This document shows positions 1 to 8,039 of a DNA stretch of 64,000 nucleotides, in pieces. Source of the DNA: Catellatospora sp. IY07-71 (GTDB taxonomy: Bacteria; Actinomycetota; Actinomycetes; Mycobacteriales; Micromonosporaceae); the NCBI RefSeq assembly GCF_018326265.1, contig NZ_AP023360.1, positions 3,959,501 to 4,023,500 of the forward strand, given 5' to 3'. Position 1 is the stretch's first letter, and every line of letters starts with the position of its first letter. Both the position numbers and the translations under genes were made by a program. The notes under the pieces are model-generated. The model saw only the letters and a program-made list of their open reading frames with translations. It had not been told where the DNA came from and searched no databases.

Positions 1-2725
1 GGCTGCGGTAGTGCCAGGCCAGGTGGCGCACCTGCGGCAGCGGCAGGGTGTGCGCGAACGCCTGCAGCAGCGACTCGACGTCGTCGCCGAGCGCGGTCCC
101 GTCGTCGGGCACCCCGTCGCCGTCGGTGTCGCCGCGCTGGAAGAAGTTCGTCGGCGGCAGCTGGTGCTCGTCGCCCGCCACGACGACCTGGCGGCCGCGC
201 ATGATGGCGGGCACGCCGTCCACCGGCTCGACCTGGCTGGCCTCGTCGAAGATGACCACGTCGAACAGCACCCGGGCCGGCAGCACCTGGCTGACCAGCA
301 GCGGGCTCATCGCCCAGCACGGCTTGAGCGCGGTCAGCGCCTCCGGGGCCTGCTCGAACAGGTGGCGTACGGGCAGGTGCCGAGCCTTCTTCGCGGCCTC
401 CCGGCGGACCAGCTGCTGCTGGTCGGGGAACTCGTCGAGCACCGCCATCAGGTTGCGGGCGGCCAGGTGGCGTACCCGCTGCGCGGCGGCGGTGATGTGC
501 GCGGCGTCGGCGGTGTGGAACTCGGCCACCGCCGCGTGCAGCGCCGCGCCGTGGAAGGTGGCCAGGTGCTCGTCGCTGAAGCGCAGGTGCTCCAGCACCG
601 AGCTGAGCCAGGCGTGGTCGAACGCCGCGCCCGCGCGGGCCGTGTCGCCGCCCACGCCGCGCGCGGCCAGCTCGTCCAGCAGCCGCCGGGCCCGCCACTC
701 GACCAGCGAGGCGGCCAGCTCGTTGCGCCGCGCCGTGCGCAGCAGGTCGGCCTGGTCGCCGGCCAGCGCGTCGAGCTGCCGCTGCAGCGCGTCCAGGTCG
801 TCGGCGTCCACCGGGACGTAGCCGCGCAGCGGCTGCAGCGCGCCGGTGAACTCGGCGAACGCGGCCAGCGCCGGGGCCGTGCCCGGGTCGGTGCGCGGCG
901 GCTGCCCGTCCAGGCTCACCACGCGCCAGCGGGCCAGCTGGTCAGCGGCGGCAACGGCCGCCTGGTGCAGCTCGGCGGTGCTCGGGCGGCCCGGCGCGAG
1001 CCAGTGCGCCCGGATGTCCTTGACCACGCGGCGGCGCTGCCAGAAGCCCATGCTCCCGCGCTGCTCGCCGGTGGCGGTCGCGGTGATCCAGGCGGGCAGG
1101 TCCGCCGCGTACGCCTGCGGGCGTAGCCGCCGCAGCGTCTCCTCCACCTCGGACAGCAGCGCGGCCATCTTCTGCGCCGAGCCCAGCGTGGCCGGGACGG
1201 CCAGCCCCAGCCGCGCGGCCAGCGCGGACAGCTGCTGCCGGGCCGGGGCCAGCGTGGTCGCGGCCTGGCCCGCCAGCGCGTACGCCAGCTGCGCCGCGGC
1301 CCGGTCGGGCACCGTGGAGCGCACCCACGCGCCCGGCCCCGGCGCCGGGTCGAACGCGCCCAGCTGGGCCAGCTCGACCACGGTCGCGCGCAGCCGCGCG
1401 GCGGCCGGGGCGTCCAGCCGGGCCAGGTCCTCGCCCGCCCAGCGCTGCGGGGTCATGTCCTCGGGCGCGATGCCCAGCAGGCGCGACTGGAGGTCGAACA
1501 CCGACAGGCCCCACGGCTCGTGCCGGGTGTGCAGCGCCGCGTGGTGGCGCGCGAGCGCGGCGCGGGAGCCGGTCAGGCTGCGGTCGGTGTCCTCGGTCGT
1601 GGGGCGGGTCTCGTGCCGGGCCCGCTGCAGCCGCGCGTCCAGGGCGCGGGCCAGCTCGCGGCGGCTGCCCTGGTCGCCGTGCAGGTTCTGCACGAGGTCG
1701 TCCAGGCCGACCTGGTTGAGCCGGTCCAGCACGGCGTCGATGGCGGCGCGCTTCTCGGCCACGAACAGCGCGGTGCGCCCGCGCGCGGCCAGCGCCATGA
1801 TCATGTTGGCGATGGTCTGGCTCTTGCCGGTGCCCGGCGGGCCCTTCACCACCAGGTGGTGCCCGGCCACCGCCGCGTTGACCGCGTAGCTCTGCGAGGA
1901 GTCCGCGTCCAGCACCAGGAACTCGTCGTCCGGCTCCACCCGGTCGGGCGCGTCGGCCTCCACCGGGGCCTGCGCGTACAGCTCGCTCAGCGCGCGCGGG
2001 TCGCCCGCCAGCGCGGCGATCACCTCGCTGCTCTCCAGCAGCTCGCCGTGCTCGGTGATGTCGGCGACCATGGGCAGCTTCTCGTACAGGAACGTGCCCA
2101 CCAGCAGCTCCGGCGTGACCGTGAAGCCGCGCACGTCCTCCGCCGCCTTGGCCAGCTGCTCGAACACCGGCGCCGGGTCGTACGGCCCCTCCGGCAGCGC
2201 GTCCAGCAGCGCCTCCGGGTCCACCTCCAGCCGGTGCTCCTTGAACAGCTTGAACAGCAGCACCGGGTTGACCGCCGGCTCCGGGTCGACGGTGAGCGCG
2301 AACTCGGTCTCCGCCGCCGACGTGGTGCGCACGGTGAGCCGGTGCAGCAGCACGGGGGAGCGCGGCGTGCGCTCGGCCTCGTACCAGGTGGCAAGGCCGG
2401 CGGCCAGGTAGCCGACGTCGACGCCGCGCTCCTCGGCCAGCGTGCGCGTCCGGGTGCGGATGGTGCGGGTGCGCCGCAGCGCGTCGGCGTGCGCCGCGTC
2501 GTCGGGGAACAGTTGGCGCAGCGTCACCGTCCGGCCCGCCATGAGCACGGTCAGCGCCTCGGGCCGGGCCGCGTCCAGGCGCAGCGTGCCCGCCTTCAGA
2601 TCGCGGTAGTAGGCCAGCTGGTTGCGCCCGGAGTCGTCCACCAGCGCGTCGGCCCACCGCCGCGTGGCGAGGGCGACATGGGACGGGCGCGGCGCGGCGA
2701 AGTCATCCGCCTCGGACAGAGTCAC
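1..2725 (-). CDS. SF1 (DNA2/NAM7-like) helicase-type ATPase, truncated by the window edge
   Basis: This large P-loop protein is open at position 1, so its C-terminus lies outside the window; about 908 codons are visible. The frame stays open from a GTG at 2725. Walker A reads VVKGPPGTGKSQTIANM (around residues 285-300), Walker B is FDEASQVEP, motif III is AGDEHQLPP and a motif IV-like AWHYRS stands at the window edge. This order fits superfamily 1 helicases of the AAA_11/AAA_12 type, which unwind or translocate on nucleic acid using ATP. The N-terminal 280 residues look like the accessory region of DUF4011-type helicases. A GGGGG tract precedes the GTG, and CATCGT seven bases before it could be a leaderless -10 box. 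Whether it acts in repair, RNA metabolism or defence cannot be told from this piece. The family call is firm, the role unknown. Confidence 0.85.
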   Translation of the reverse strand, partial: MTLSEADDFAAPRPSHVALATRRWADALVDDSGRNQLAYYRDLKAGTLRLDAARPEALTVLMAGRTVTLRQLFPDDAAHADALRRTRTIRTRTRTLAEERGVDVGYLAAGLATWYEAERTPRSPVLLHRLTVRTTSAAETEFALTVDPEPAVNPVLLFKLFKEHRLEVDPEALLDALPEGPYDPAPVFEQLAKAAEDVRGFTVTPELLVGTFLYEKLPMVADITEHGELLESSEVIAALAGDPRALSELYAQAPVEADAPDRVEPDDEFLVLDADSSQSYAVNAAVAGHHLVVKGPPGTGKSQTIANMIMALAARGRTALFVAEKRAAIDAVLDRLNQVGLDDLVQNLHGDQGSRRELARALDARLQRARHETRPTTEDTDRSLTGSRAALARHHAALHTRHEPWGLSVFDLQSRLLGIAPEDMTPQRWAGEDLARLDAPAAARLRATVVELAQLGAFDPAPGPGAWVRSTVPDRAAAQLAYALAGQAATTLAPARQQLSALAARLGLAVPATLGSAQKMAALLSEVEETLRRLRPQAYAADLPAWITATATGEQRGSMGFWQRRRVVKDIRAHWLAPGRPSTAELHQAAVAAADQLARWRVVSLDGQPPRTDPGTAPALAAFAEFTGALQPLRGYVPVDADDLDALQRQLDALAGDQADLLRTARRNELAASLVEWRARRLLDELAARGVGGDTARAGAAFDHAWLSSVLEHLRFSDEHLATFHGAALHAAVAEFHTADAAHITAAAQRVRHLAARNLMAVLDEFPDQQQLVRREAAKKARHLPVRHLFEQAPEALTALKPCWAMSPLLVSQVLPARVLFDVVIFDEASQVEPVDGVPAIMRGRQVVVAGDEHQLPPTNFFQRGDTDGDGVPDDGTALGDDVESLLQAFAHTLPLPQVRHLAWHYRS

Positions 2726-2772
2726 GGCCCCCACGATGGCAGACCCCCGCACCCCCAGCCAAGCACCGAGGG

Positions 2773-2825
2773 TAAGGAAGGGCACCTTGTTATCGGAATA
2801 CGTAGAGGAAGGGCACCTTCTTAAC
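2773..2825. repeat. Family D palindromic repeat, copy D1
   Basis: The stretch holds two direct copies of GGAAGGGCACCTT, the second running into CTTAAC. Each core AAGG-GCA-CCTT is a small hairpin. It lies between two co-directional minus-strand genes. It is the most degenerate of six family D copies, because here the two halves are direct rather than inverted. It probably terminates transcription arriving from the 2840-3922 gene... or from the helicase side only weakly; this is inference from the other copies. Confidence 0.55.
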
Positions 2826-2839
2826 GCATACCCCCGTGG

Positions 2840-3922
2840 TCAGAGGTAACAGCCCGTCGACGGCTCCGGGGTGCTGGTGACCAGGTCGCGGTCGCCGCGC
2901 TGGAGGGCGAACAGCTCCGCCAGGGTCGCGCCGCCCGAGCTGAGGCCGACCGTGCTGCCCAGCCAGGCGCTCGCCTGCGCGAAGGGCAGCGGGCCCACCT
3001 CGATCTGGGCCAGGCAGCGGCCGGGGCGCACCACGGCCGGATGCAGGCGGTTGAGCGGCTCGTTGGTGGTCAGGCCGACCAGCACGTCGCGGCCCTGGGC
3101 GAGCAGGCCGTCGGTGAGGTTGAGCAGGCGGGACAAAGCCTGGCCGCTGGACTGCTTCGCGGCGGCGGAGATCAGCTCGTCGCAGTCCTCGACCAGCAGC
3201 AGGCGCCAGCGGCGCTCCTCCTGCTCCTCGTCGCCGATGGCCACCTCCATCAGGTAGCTGGAGTCGTGGAACAGGTTCTCCGGGTCGAGCACGCAGTCGA
3301 CCTGGCACCAGGACGACCACGCCTGCGCCAGCGCGCGCAGCGCGGTGGTCTTGCCCGTGCCGGGCACTCCGTGCAGCAGCAGCAGGCGGCCCGAGATCGA
3401 CTCCGGGGTGAGCGTCATCAGGCGCTCCAGCGACTCCGCCACGTCCGCGGCGTAGTTGTCCCGGATCGCGCCCCAGGACGGCGTGGTGATCGGCCGCGTG
3501 CTGCGCTGCGCGCCGCGCTTGGCCGAGTGGTGCCAGAAGCCCATCGGCACGCTGTCGGTGCGCTCCACGTGCTCCTCGCGCGCGCCGCGGGTGGCGTCGT
3601 CGAGGATGCGCAGCGCGAGCTCGTCGGTGGTGGCGGTGACGGTCACCTCGGCGACCCCGCCGCGCCAGCGCGCCGCGCGCAGGGTCCAGCCGTCGCCCGC
3701 GGCCAGGTGGCTGCGCAGCCCGTCGTCCGTGGCCACCCGCAGCAGGTGCCCCTCCGCGGGCAGCAGGCGCGCGTCCTTGCGTACGCGGGGCAGGCGGGCG
3801 GTGTGGGCGTACGGCTGCTCGCCCGTGCTGAACGGGGCGAGGATCATCGCGTCGACGATGTCCCGGGGCGTGTCCGCGTCATCGAGAGTGAGGCTGGTCG
3901 GCAGCTGTGGCAGAGTGCCCAT
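2840..3922 (-). CDS. DUF5925-type AAA ATPase
   Basis: This is a 360-residue protein with an N-terminal domain of about 150 residues resembling DUF5925, then an AAA module. Walker A is LLHGVPGTGKTTALRA, Walker B is RLLLVEDCDEL, and a sensor-like GLTTNEPLNRLHP and an arginine-finger-like VVRPGRC follow. AAA proteins of this kind remodel or unfold partners using ATP; no substrate is visible. The start at 3922 is chosen because GATCAT stands six bases upstream, a leaderless-type -10; an in-frame ATG at 3940 would add six residues. The gene lies just downstream, on the same strand, of the PhoX-like gene and 114 bp upstream of the helicase, with repeat D1 between. The domain call is solid, the function unknown. 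Confidence 0.85.
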   Translation of the reverse strand: MGTLPQLPTSLTLDDADTPRDIVDAMILAPFSTGEQPYAHTARLPRVRKDARLLPAEGHLLRVATDDGLRSHLAAGDGWTLRAARWRGGVAEVTVTATTDELALRILDDATRGAREEHVERTDSVPMGFWHHSAKRGAQRSTRPITTPSWGAIRDNYAADVAESLERLMTLTPESISGRLLLLHGVPGTGKTTALRALAQAWSSWCQVDCVLDPENLFHDSSYLMEVAIGDEEQEERRWRLLLVEDCDELISAAAKQSSGQALSRLLNLTDGLLAQGRDVLVGLTTNEPLNRLHPAVVRPGRCLAQIEVGPLPFAQASAWLGSTVGLSSGGATLAELFALQRGDRDLVTSTPEPSTGCYL

Positions 3923-4000
3923 GTCTCGATGATCTCGCATTTGGACCTGGGCTCCTAGCAGTTTTTCCAGCCTGCTGCGGCCTTACGCGTGAACCCGCGC

Positions 4001-5458
4001 TCAGATTCCCAGCCGCGCCCACGGCCCCCAGATCGCCACGGTCATCCCGTGCAGCGCCAGCACGTTCACGAACAGCGTGTGCCCGTCGGGGCTGAACACG
4101 GCGCCGGCGAACTCGTCGCGCTGGCGCGACACCCCGGCGCGGTTGGTGAGCCGGTTGAGCGCGACGTCGATCAGCTCCCCGCGCCGGGTCAGCCCGCGTA
4201 CGTAGTTGTTGTTCTCGCCGTCCTCGCACACGATCAGGGTGCCGCTGGGGCTGGTGGTGACGTTGTCCGGGAAGTCCAGCCCGTCCACCCGCGGCGCCTG
4301 GTAGACCAGCCGCAGCACCTCCTCCGCGCAGTGGTACGCCCAGATCTGCCCGCGGCCGTTGCCGTAGCCGCCGTCGAAGGGCCCGTCGTCCTCCTCCGGC
4401 TCGCCGCCGCCCTGCGTGGAGGTGAAGTACACGACGCCCTGCCGGAACGTGGAGCCCTCCAGGCGCGAGAACAGCGCGGCGCCGCCGTCACGCCCCTGCT
4501 CGCCGACGTAGCGCAGCGCCTCGTCCTGCGACGTCGGCGCGGGGATGCCCTCCGTGTACGGGAAGCGCGGCGCCGGGTCGTCGATGTCGACCCAGGTCAC
4601 CGGCAGCACGGTGCCCGGCGGCTGCGCGCACGCCAGGTCGGCGCGCGGGTGGCCCTGCACTGCGAGCGCCTGCAGCCGCCCGCCGTCGGCCAGCCCGCGC
4701 CGGTCCGCCCGGTACGGGTCCGGCGGGCGCGGCGGCAGGTAGCGGTAGAAGCAGCTGGCCGAGCCGAAGTTGTCCTCGGTCAGGTAGAGCATCCCGCCCT
4801 TCGGGTCGTACGCCACCGACTCGTGCGAGAAGCGGCCCGCCGCCGTGATCGGCTCCGGCTCCACCACCCCGGTCGCGGGCACCTCGAAGATGTAGCCGTG
4901 CCGCTCGCGCAGCAGGTAGTTGCCCGCCCCGGCCACGTCCGGGCCGTGCACGGTCTCCTCGCAGCTGATCCAGGTGCCCCACGGCATCCGGCCGCCGTTG
5001 CAGTTGGTGTGCGTGCCGCTCAGGCTGGTGTGCGCCCGCACCACCTCGCCGTACCGGGTGACCTCGACCGTGGTCGCGCCCCCGCAGGCCGCGGGGTCGT
5101 AGGTGACCGCGCCCGGCCCGAACGCCTGTCCGGTGACCTTGACCTCGTGGTTGCGGACCAGGATGGTGTTGCCGCCCGGCGCCTGGAACGCGCCCATGCC
5201 GTCGTGGCTGCCCGGCAGCCGGGAGCCGTCGTCGAGCACCACCGGCCACTCCGTGTCGTGGAACGACCGGTACGCGAAGCCCTCCGGCACCCACAGCCGC
5301 GCCACCCCGTCCCGCAGGTCGGCGACCGGCCCCAGCCTGCTGCGCGGCACCTCCGGGGCGCGCTCGCGGGCGAGGAAGCCGCTGAACGGCCCGGCGGCGA
5401 GGAGACCACCCGCCACGGCCACGCCGCCCAGCAGCGAACGCCGCCTGATCTCCACCAT
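4001..5458 (-). CDS. PhoX-like (DUF839) protein with Tat signal
   Basis: The 485-residue product begins MVEIRRRSLLGGVAVAGG, a twin-arginine signal, so it should be folded with its cofactors before export. The rest follows the DUF839/PhoX pattern: a conserved Asn/Cys-rich core with THTNCNGG and WGTWISCEE around residues 145-165, FSHESVAYDP near 210 and DNVTTSPSGTLIVCEDGENN near 400. PhoX alkaline phosphatases hydrolyse phosphomonoesters with Fe/Ca cofactors, but many DUF839 proteins are untested. The start at 5458 follows GGGAAGAGAG, a reasonable ribosome site, and puts the RRRS motif at residues 5-8; an upstream in-frame codon at 5512 would bury the signal. It lies 86 bp behind the MazG-like gene on the same strand. 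Confidence 0.85.
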   Translation of the reverse strand: MVEIRRRSLLGGVAVAGGLLAAGPFSGFLARERAPEVPRSRLGPVADLRDGVARLWVPEGFAYRSFHDTEWPVVLDDGSRLPGSHDGMGAFQAPGGNTILVRNHEVKVTGQAFGPGAVTYDPAACGGATTVEVTRYGEVVRAHTSLSGTHTNCNGGRMPWGTWISCEETVHGPDVAGAGNYLLRERHGYIFEVPATGVVEPEPITAAGRFSHESVAYDPKGGMLYLTEDNFGSASCFYRYLPPRPPDPYRADRRGLADGGRLQALAVQGHPRADLACAQPPGTVLPVTWVDIDDPAPRFPYTEGIPAPTSQDEALRYVGEQGRDGGAALFSRLEGSTFRQGVVYFTSTQGGGEPEEDDGPFDGGYGNGRGQIWAYHCAEEVLRLVYQAPRVDGLDFPDNVTTSPSGTLIVCEDGENNNYVRGLTRRGELIDVALNRLTNRAGVSRQRDEFAGAVFSPDGHTLFVNVLALHGMTVAIWGPWARLGI

Positions 5459-5544
5459 CGAGCTCTCTTCCCTGGGTACCGAGCTACCGAGGGTGCAACG
5501 AGCGAGGGCCACGCATGATCACGGCGCGCAGCGCTTTCCGGTCC

Positions 5545-5874
5545 TCACTCGCGCGACTCGTGCGCGGCCATCCGCTCGAGCACCGCCGCCGCCTTGCCCG
5601 ACAGCACCTCGGCCGGATCGAACCCCAGGCTCTGCATCGCCACCAGCGCCGACAGCACCACATCGGCCAGCTCGTCGGCCACCTCCCGCACCTCGTGCGT
5701 CACCCCCTTCCGCGGGTTCTGCCCCTGCACCCCGATCCACGCCCGCGCGACCTCCCCCGCCTCCTCCGTCACCTTGAGAATCCGCATCGTCTGCTCCTGC
5801 ACCCCACACCCCCGATGCCCATCAAGCCACCCCACGGCGGCCCCCACAGCCCGCCACACCACCTCATCACCCAT
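5545..5874 (-). CDS. MazG-like nucleotide pyrophosphohydrolase family protein
   Basis: A 109-residue protein with the MazG/all-alpha NTP pyrophosphohydrolase motif: EEAGEVARA at residues 37-45 and EVADELADVV at 61-73 supply the EExxE and ExxD metal ligands. Such enzymes cleave (d)NTPs to monophosphate and pyrophosphate for nucleotide-pool clean-up. The start is the ATG in TACGGT-N7-ATG, the leaderless geometry repeated through the window. The gene is divergent from the sliding-clamp paralog at 6016, and the two share an identical 17-bp promoter/start segment. No Shine-Dalgarno is seen. Confidence in the family is high; the substrate is unknown. Confidence 0.85.
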   Translation of the reverse strand: MGDEVVWRAVGAAVGWLDGHRGCGVQEQTMRILKVTEEAGEVARAWIGVQGQNPRKGVTHEVREVADELADVVLSALVAMQSLGFDPAEVLSGKAAAVLERMAAHESRE

Positions 5875-6019
5875 GCCGCGCACCGTACCGCCCGCTCCTC
5901 TGCTGCGGCGATCTTGCGCGGACTGTGGGTGCGACACGCGCTTTCCGGGCAAAGGGGCAACACTTCGCGCAAGATCGACGCGATCTTGTCGGGGGACGCG
6001 GATACGGTGCGCGGCATGG
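5871..6019. promoter_or_regulatory. Divergent twin leaderless promoters
   Basis: The 17-mer TACGGTGCGCGGCATGG occurs on the plus strand at 6003-6019 and exactly inverted at 5871-5887. In both cases it covers a -10 box TACGGT, a 7-nt gap and the ATG of the gene (sliding clamp to the right, MazG-like to the left). Palindrome C1 lies between. No good -35 hexamer is obvious for either. Leaderless initiation is inferred from spacing. Confidence 0.65.
5909..5977. repeat. Family C palindrome, copy C1
   Basis: Perfect 12-bp arms CGATCTTGCGCG (5909-5920) and CGCGCAAGATCG (5966-5977) enclose 45 nt. It lies between two divergent starts, so it cannot be an ordinary terminator for either gene. A related copy, with the same CGATCTTGC outer arm, is at 7949-8017. 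Confidence 0.7.
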
Positions 6020-7170
6020 CGCTGGATATGAGCGTGGAGACCGGGGGGCTCGCTGAGGCGGCGGCCCAGCTGCTGAAGCTGCTGCCGGTGCGGTCCGCGC
6101 AGCCGGGGCAGGCGGGGGTGCTGCTCAGTGCGAGCGCCGGCGGGTTGGAGCTGTCGGCGTCCGACGGGGAGGTGTGGGCGCGGGTCCAGGTTCCGGCGCA
6201 GGTGCACGAGGACGGGGAGGCCGTCGTGTCGCGGCGGGCGCTGGCCGAGACGCTCGGCACGCTGGACGCGCCGCGGCTGCGGCTGTGCGCCGAGGGCGCG
6301 CGGCTGGCCGTGCGCACCGACCGGGCCCGGTTCGCGCTGCCCCAGCTCGACCTGGCGGCGTACCCCCGGCCGCCGCACCCGCCGCAGGCGGTGGGCGTGC
6401 TGACCGGCGCGGACTGGCGCGCCGCCGCGGGGCCGGTCGCCTCGGCCGCCTCGCGGGAGGACGCGCTGCCGCTGTTCACCGCGGTGCGCATGCGCTCGCT
6501 CGGCGCGACGCTGTCGCTGCTGGCCACCGATCGCTTCCGGCTCGCCGCGGCCCGTCCCGCGTGGCGTGAGGCCGCCGATTCCGCTGCCGGTGCGGCGGGG
6601 GAGCCCGGCGCCGCGCTCGACGTGCTGATCCCGGCGGGGCTGGTCGCTGAGCTGGCCCGGCAGGCGGGCCGCGCGGCCGAGCTGACCCTGCACGCCGCAG
6701 ACGGCCGCTTCGCGCTGTCCTGGCCCGGCTGGGCCGTGGGCACCGCCTCCCTGGCGGTGACCTTCCCCGACCGGCAGCTCGACCAGCTGCTGCGGGTCGA
6801 ACCCGAGGCGACGGTACGCGTCGACGCCGACGAGCTGGCCGCCGCCGTGGGCCGGGCCGCGCACTACGCCGGTCCGCGCGGCGCGGTGACGCTCGAACCC
6901 GGCGACGGCGAGCTGTGCGTGCGCGGCAGCGACCCCCTGTCCGGCGAGTCCGCCGAGACCCTCAAGGCCGACCTGCTCGGCGACCGCCTCACGCGGCAGT
7001 ACCAGGCCCGCTACCTGCTCGACGCGCTGCGCCCGTTCGCTGGCGGCCCGGTGCGCCTGCAGATCCAGTCCGCGCTGCGCCCGACCCTGTTCACCGCCGC
7101 CACCCCCGACCCGGGCGCCGACCTGCGCTACCTCGTCGTCCCCCTCCGCCCCACCGACCCGGCCTCCTGA
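6016..7170 (+). CDS. DNA polymerase III beta-clamp (DnaN-like) paralog
   Basis: The 384-residue product matches the length and fold pattern of bacterial sliding clamps: three repeated domains. The central one contains LFTAVRMRSLGATLSLLATDRFRLA (around 150-175), a hallmark DnaN strand pair, and the C-terminus LRYLVVPLRP resembles the DnaN tail that closes the hydrophobic partner groove. Clamps tether polymerases and repair proteins to DNA. The main dnaN of actinobacteria sits beside dnaA and recF near oriC; neither is here, so this is likely a second clamp, perhaps for repair or specialised polymerases (inference). The start is TACGGT-N7-ATG, leaderless; an upstream open frame back to 5515 covers the MazG gene and palindrome C1 and is not coding. 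Confidence 0.82.
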   Translation: MALDMSVETGGLAEAAAQLLKLLPVRSAQPGQAGVLLSASAGGLELSASDGEVWARVQVPAQVHEDGEAVVSRRALAETLGTLDAPRLRLCAEGARLAVRTDRARFALPQLDLAAYPRPPHPPQAVGVLTGADWRAAAGPVASAASREDALPLFTAVRMRSLGATLSLLATDRFRLAAARPAWREAADSAAGAAGEPGAALDVLIPAGLVAELARQAGRAAELTLHAADGRFALSWPGWAVGTASLAVTFPDRQLDQLLRVEPEATVRVDADELAAAVGRAAHYAGPRGAVTLEPGDGELCVRGSDPLSGESAETLKADLLGDRLTRQYQARYLLDALRPFAGGPVRLQIQSALRPTLFTAATPDPGADLRYLVVPLRPTDPAS

Positions 7171-7255
7171 ACAGCCGGGCCACGCCGCGCCACGCCGCAC
7201 TGCGCCGAACCACGCCGGGTCGCGTCGGGCCCGGACGTGTGCGCGGCCGGGCCTT

Positions 7256-7330
7256 GATCGTTCGACTTGCCTGGCACATGGGCGAATCTTGAGCGCGCAT
7301 TGGCCCATGTGCCAGGCAAGTTCGATGACC
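7256..7330. repeat. Family A palindrome, copy A1
   Basis: Left arm GACTTGCCTGGCACATGGGC pairs with right arm GCCCATGTGCCAGGCAAGTT; the outer ends GATCGTTC and TCGATGACC pair loosely. It lies between the convergent clamp and NUDIX genes, where it could end transcription both ways. It is one of six copies in the window. Confidence 0.8.
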
Positions 7331-7367
7331 TTGGCCGCCTGCGGCGGGCTTCGGACGGGGTGGGTGG

Positions 7368-7916
7368 TCAGAGGGGTGGGGCGGTGTTGGTGGCGCGTTG
7401 GGCGGCGGCGAGGGAGACGAGTTCGGGGTACCACGGTGCGTCGGTGAGGAGGAGGCGGCGGGCCTCGTCGAGGGGGTGGGCGCGCACCTCCAGGACCGTC
7501 TCGCCGTCGTCGGGGTTGGCCGGCGGCCGCTCCACGCTCACCTCGGCGTAGCACCACAGCCAGGCCATCTCCGGGTGCGGCTGGTGCGGCCGGTACGGCG
7601 CGGGCCGGTCGGACACGGCGTGGTGCGCGCCGATCACGTACAGCGGGCCGCGTAGCACCGCGCCCGCCTCCTCGTGCAGCTCACGCGCGGCGCATTCGGA
7701 CACCGTCTCGCCCGGCTCGCGGGTGCCGCCGGGCAGGAACCACACGTCGCGCCCGTCCCGGCAGAGGACCACCTCGTCCCCGGCGAACCCGACCACGTGC
7801 ACGTTGGTGACCAGCCGGTCCTCGGGCGGGCGCACGGAGAACCGGGCGTCCACACCGGCCCACTCCCAGCGCTGCGGCGCGAACAACAGCGGATAACGGT
7901 CATGAGGGGAAACCAC
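7368..7916 (-). CDS. NUDIX hydrolase
   Basis: The 182-residue protein carries a complete Nudix box, G-x5-E-x7-RELHEEAG-x-L, starting at PGGTREPGETV near residue 85. NUDIX enzymes hydrolyse a nucleoside diphosphate linked to another group; the substrate here cannot be read from sequence. The start is the GTG at 7916, because TACGAT lies seven bases before it in the recurrent leaderless layout; an upstream ATG at 8012 would translate palindrome C2. It converges on the sliding-clamp paralog and follows the membrane-anchored NUDIX gene on the same strand. Confidence 0.85.
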   Translation of the reverse strand: MVSPHDRYPLLFAPQRWEWAGVDARFSVRPPEDRLVTNVHVVGFAGDEVVLCRDGRDVWFLPGGTREPGETVSECAARELHEEAGAVLRGPLYVIGAHHAVSDRPAPYRPHQPHPEMAWLWCYAEVSVERPPANPDDGETVLEVRAHPLDEARRLLLTDAPWYPELVSLAAAQRATNTAPPL

Positions 7917-7948
7917 GGCCCGGATCGTAACGCACCGCGCCCTCCCGA

Positions 7949-8017
7949 CGATCTTGCACGAACTGTTGCCCATGTGCCCGGATCGTGCGTGTCGTACCAA
8001 CAGTTCACGCAAGATCG
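7949..8017. repeat. Family C palindrome, copy C2
   Basis: Arms CGATCTTGCACGAACTGTTG (7949-7968) and CAACAGTTCACGCAAGATCG (7998-8017) pair over 20 bp with two mismatches. It lies between two co-directional NUDIX genes, downstream of the first. Terminator or dispersed element; the related copy C1 sits between divergent promoters. Confidence 0.7.
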
Positions 8018-8039
8018 GCGCAGCAGAGAGGGCGCCGGG

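Noticed and set aside
942-2657. A 571-codon minus-strand frame rich in Arg/Ala/Gly
   Set aside because: It is a frame shift of the helicase gene, whose own frame (from 2725) carries the Walker and helicase motifs.
5545-7557. A 670-codon minus-strand frame spanning the clamp gene
   Set aside because: Only its last 109 codons are coding (the MazG-like gene); the rest is antisense to the clamp and crosses palindrome A1.
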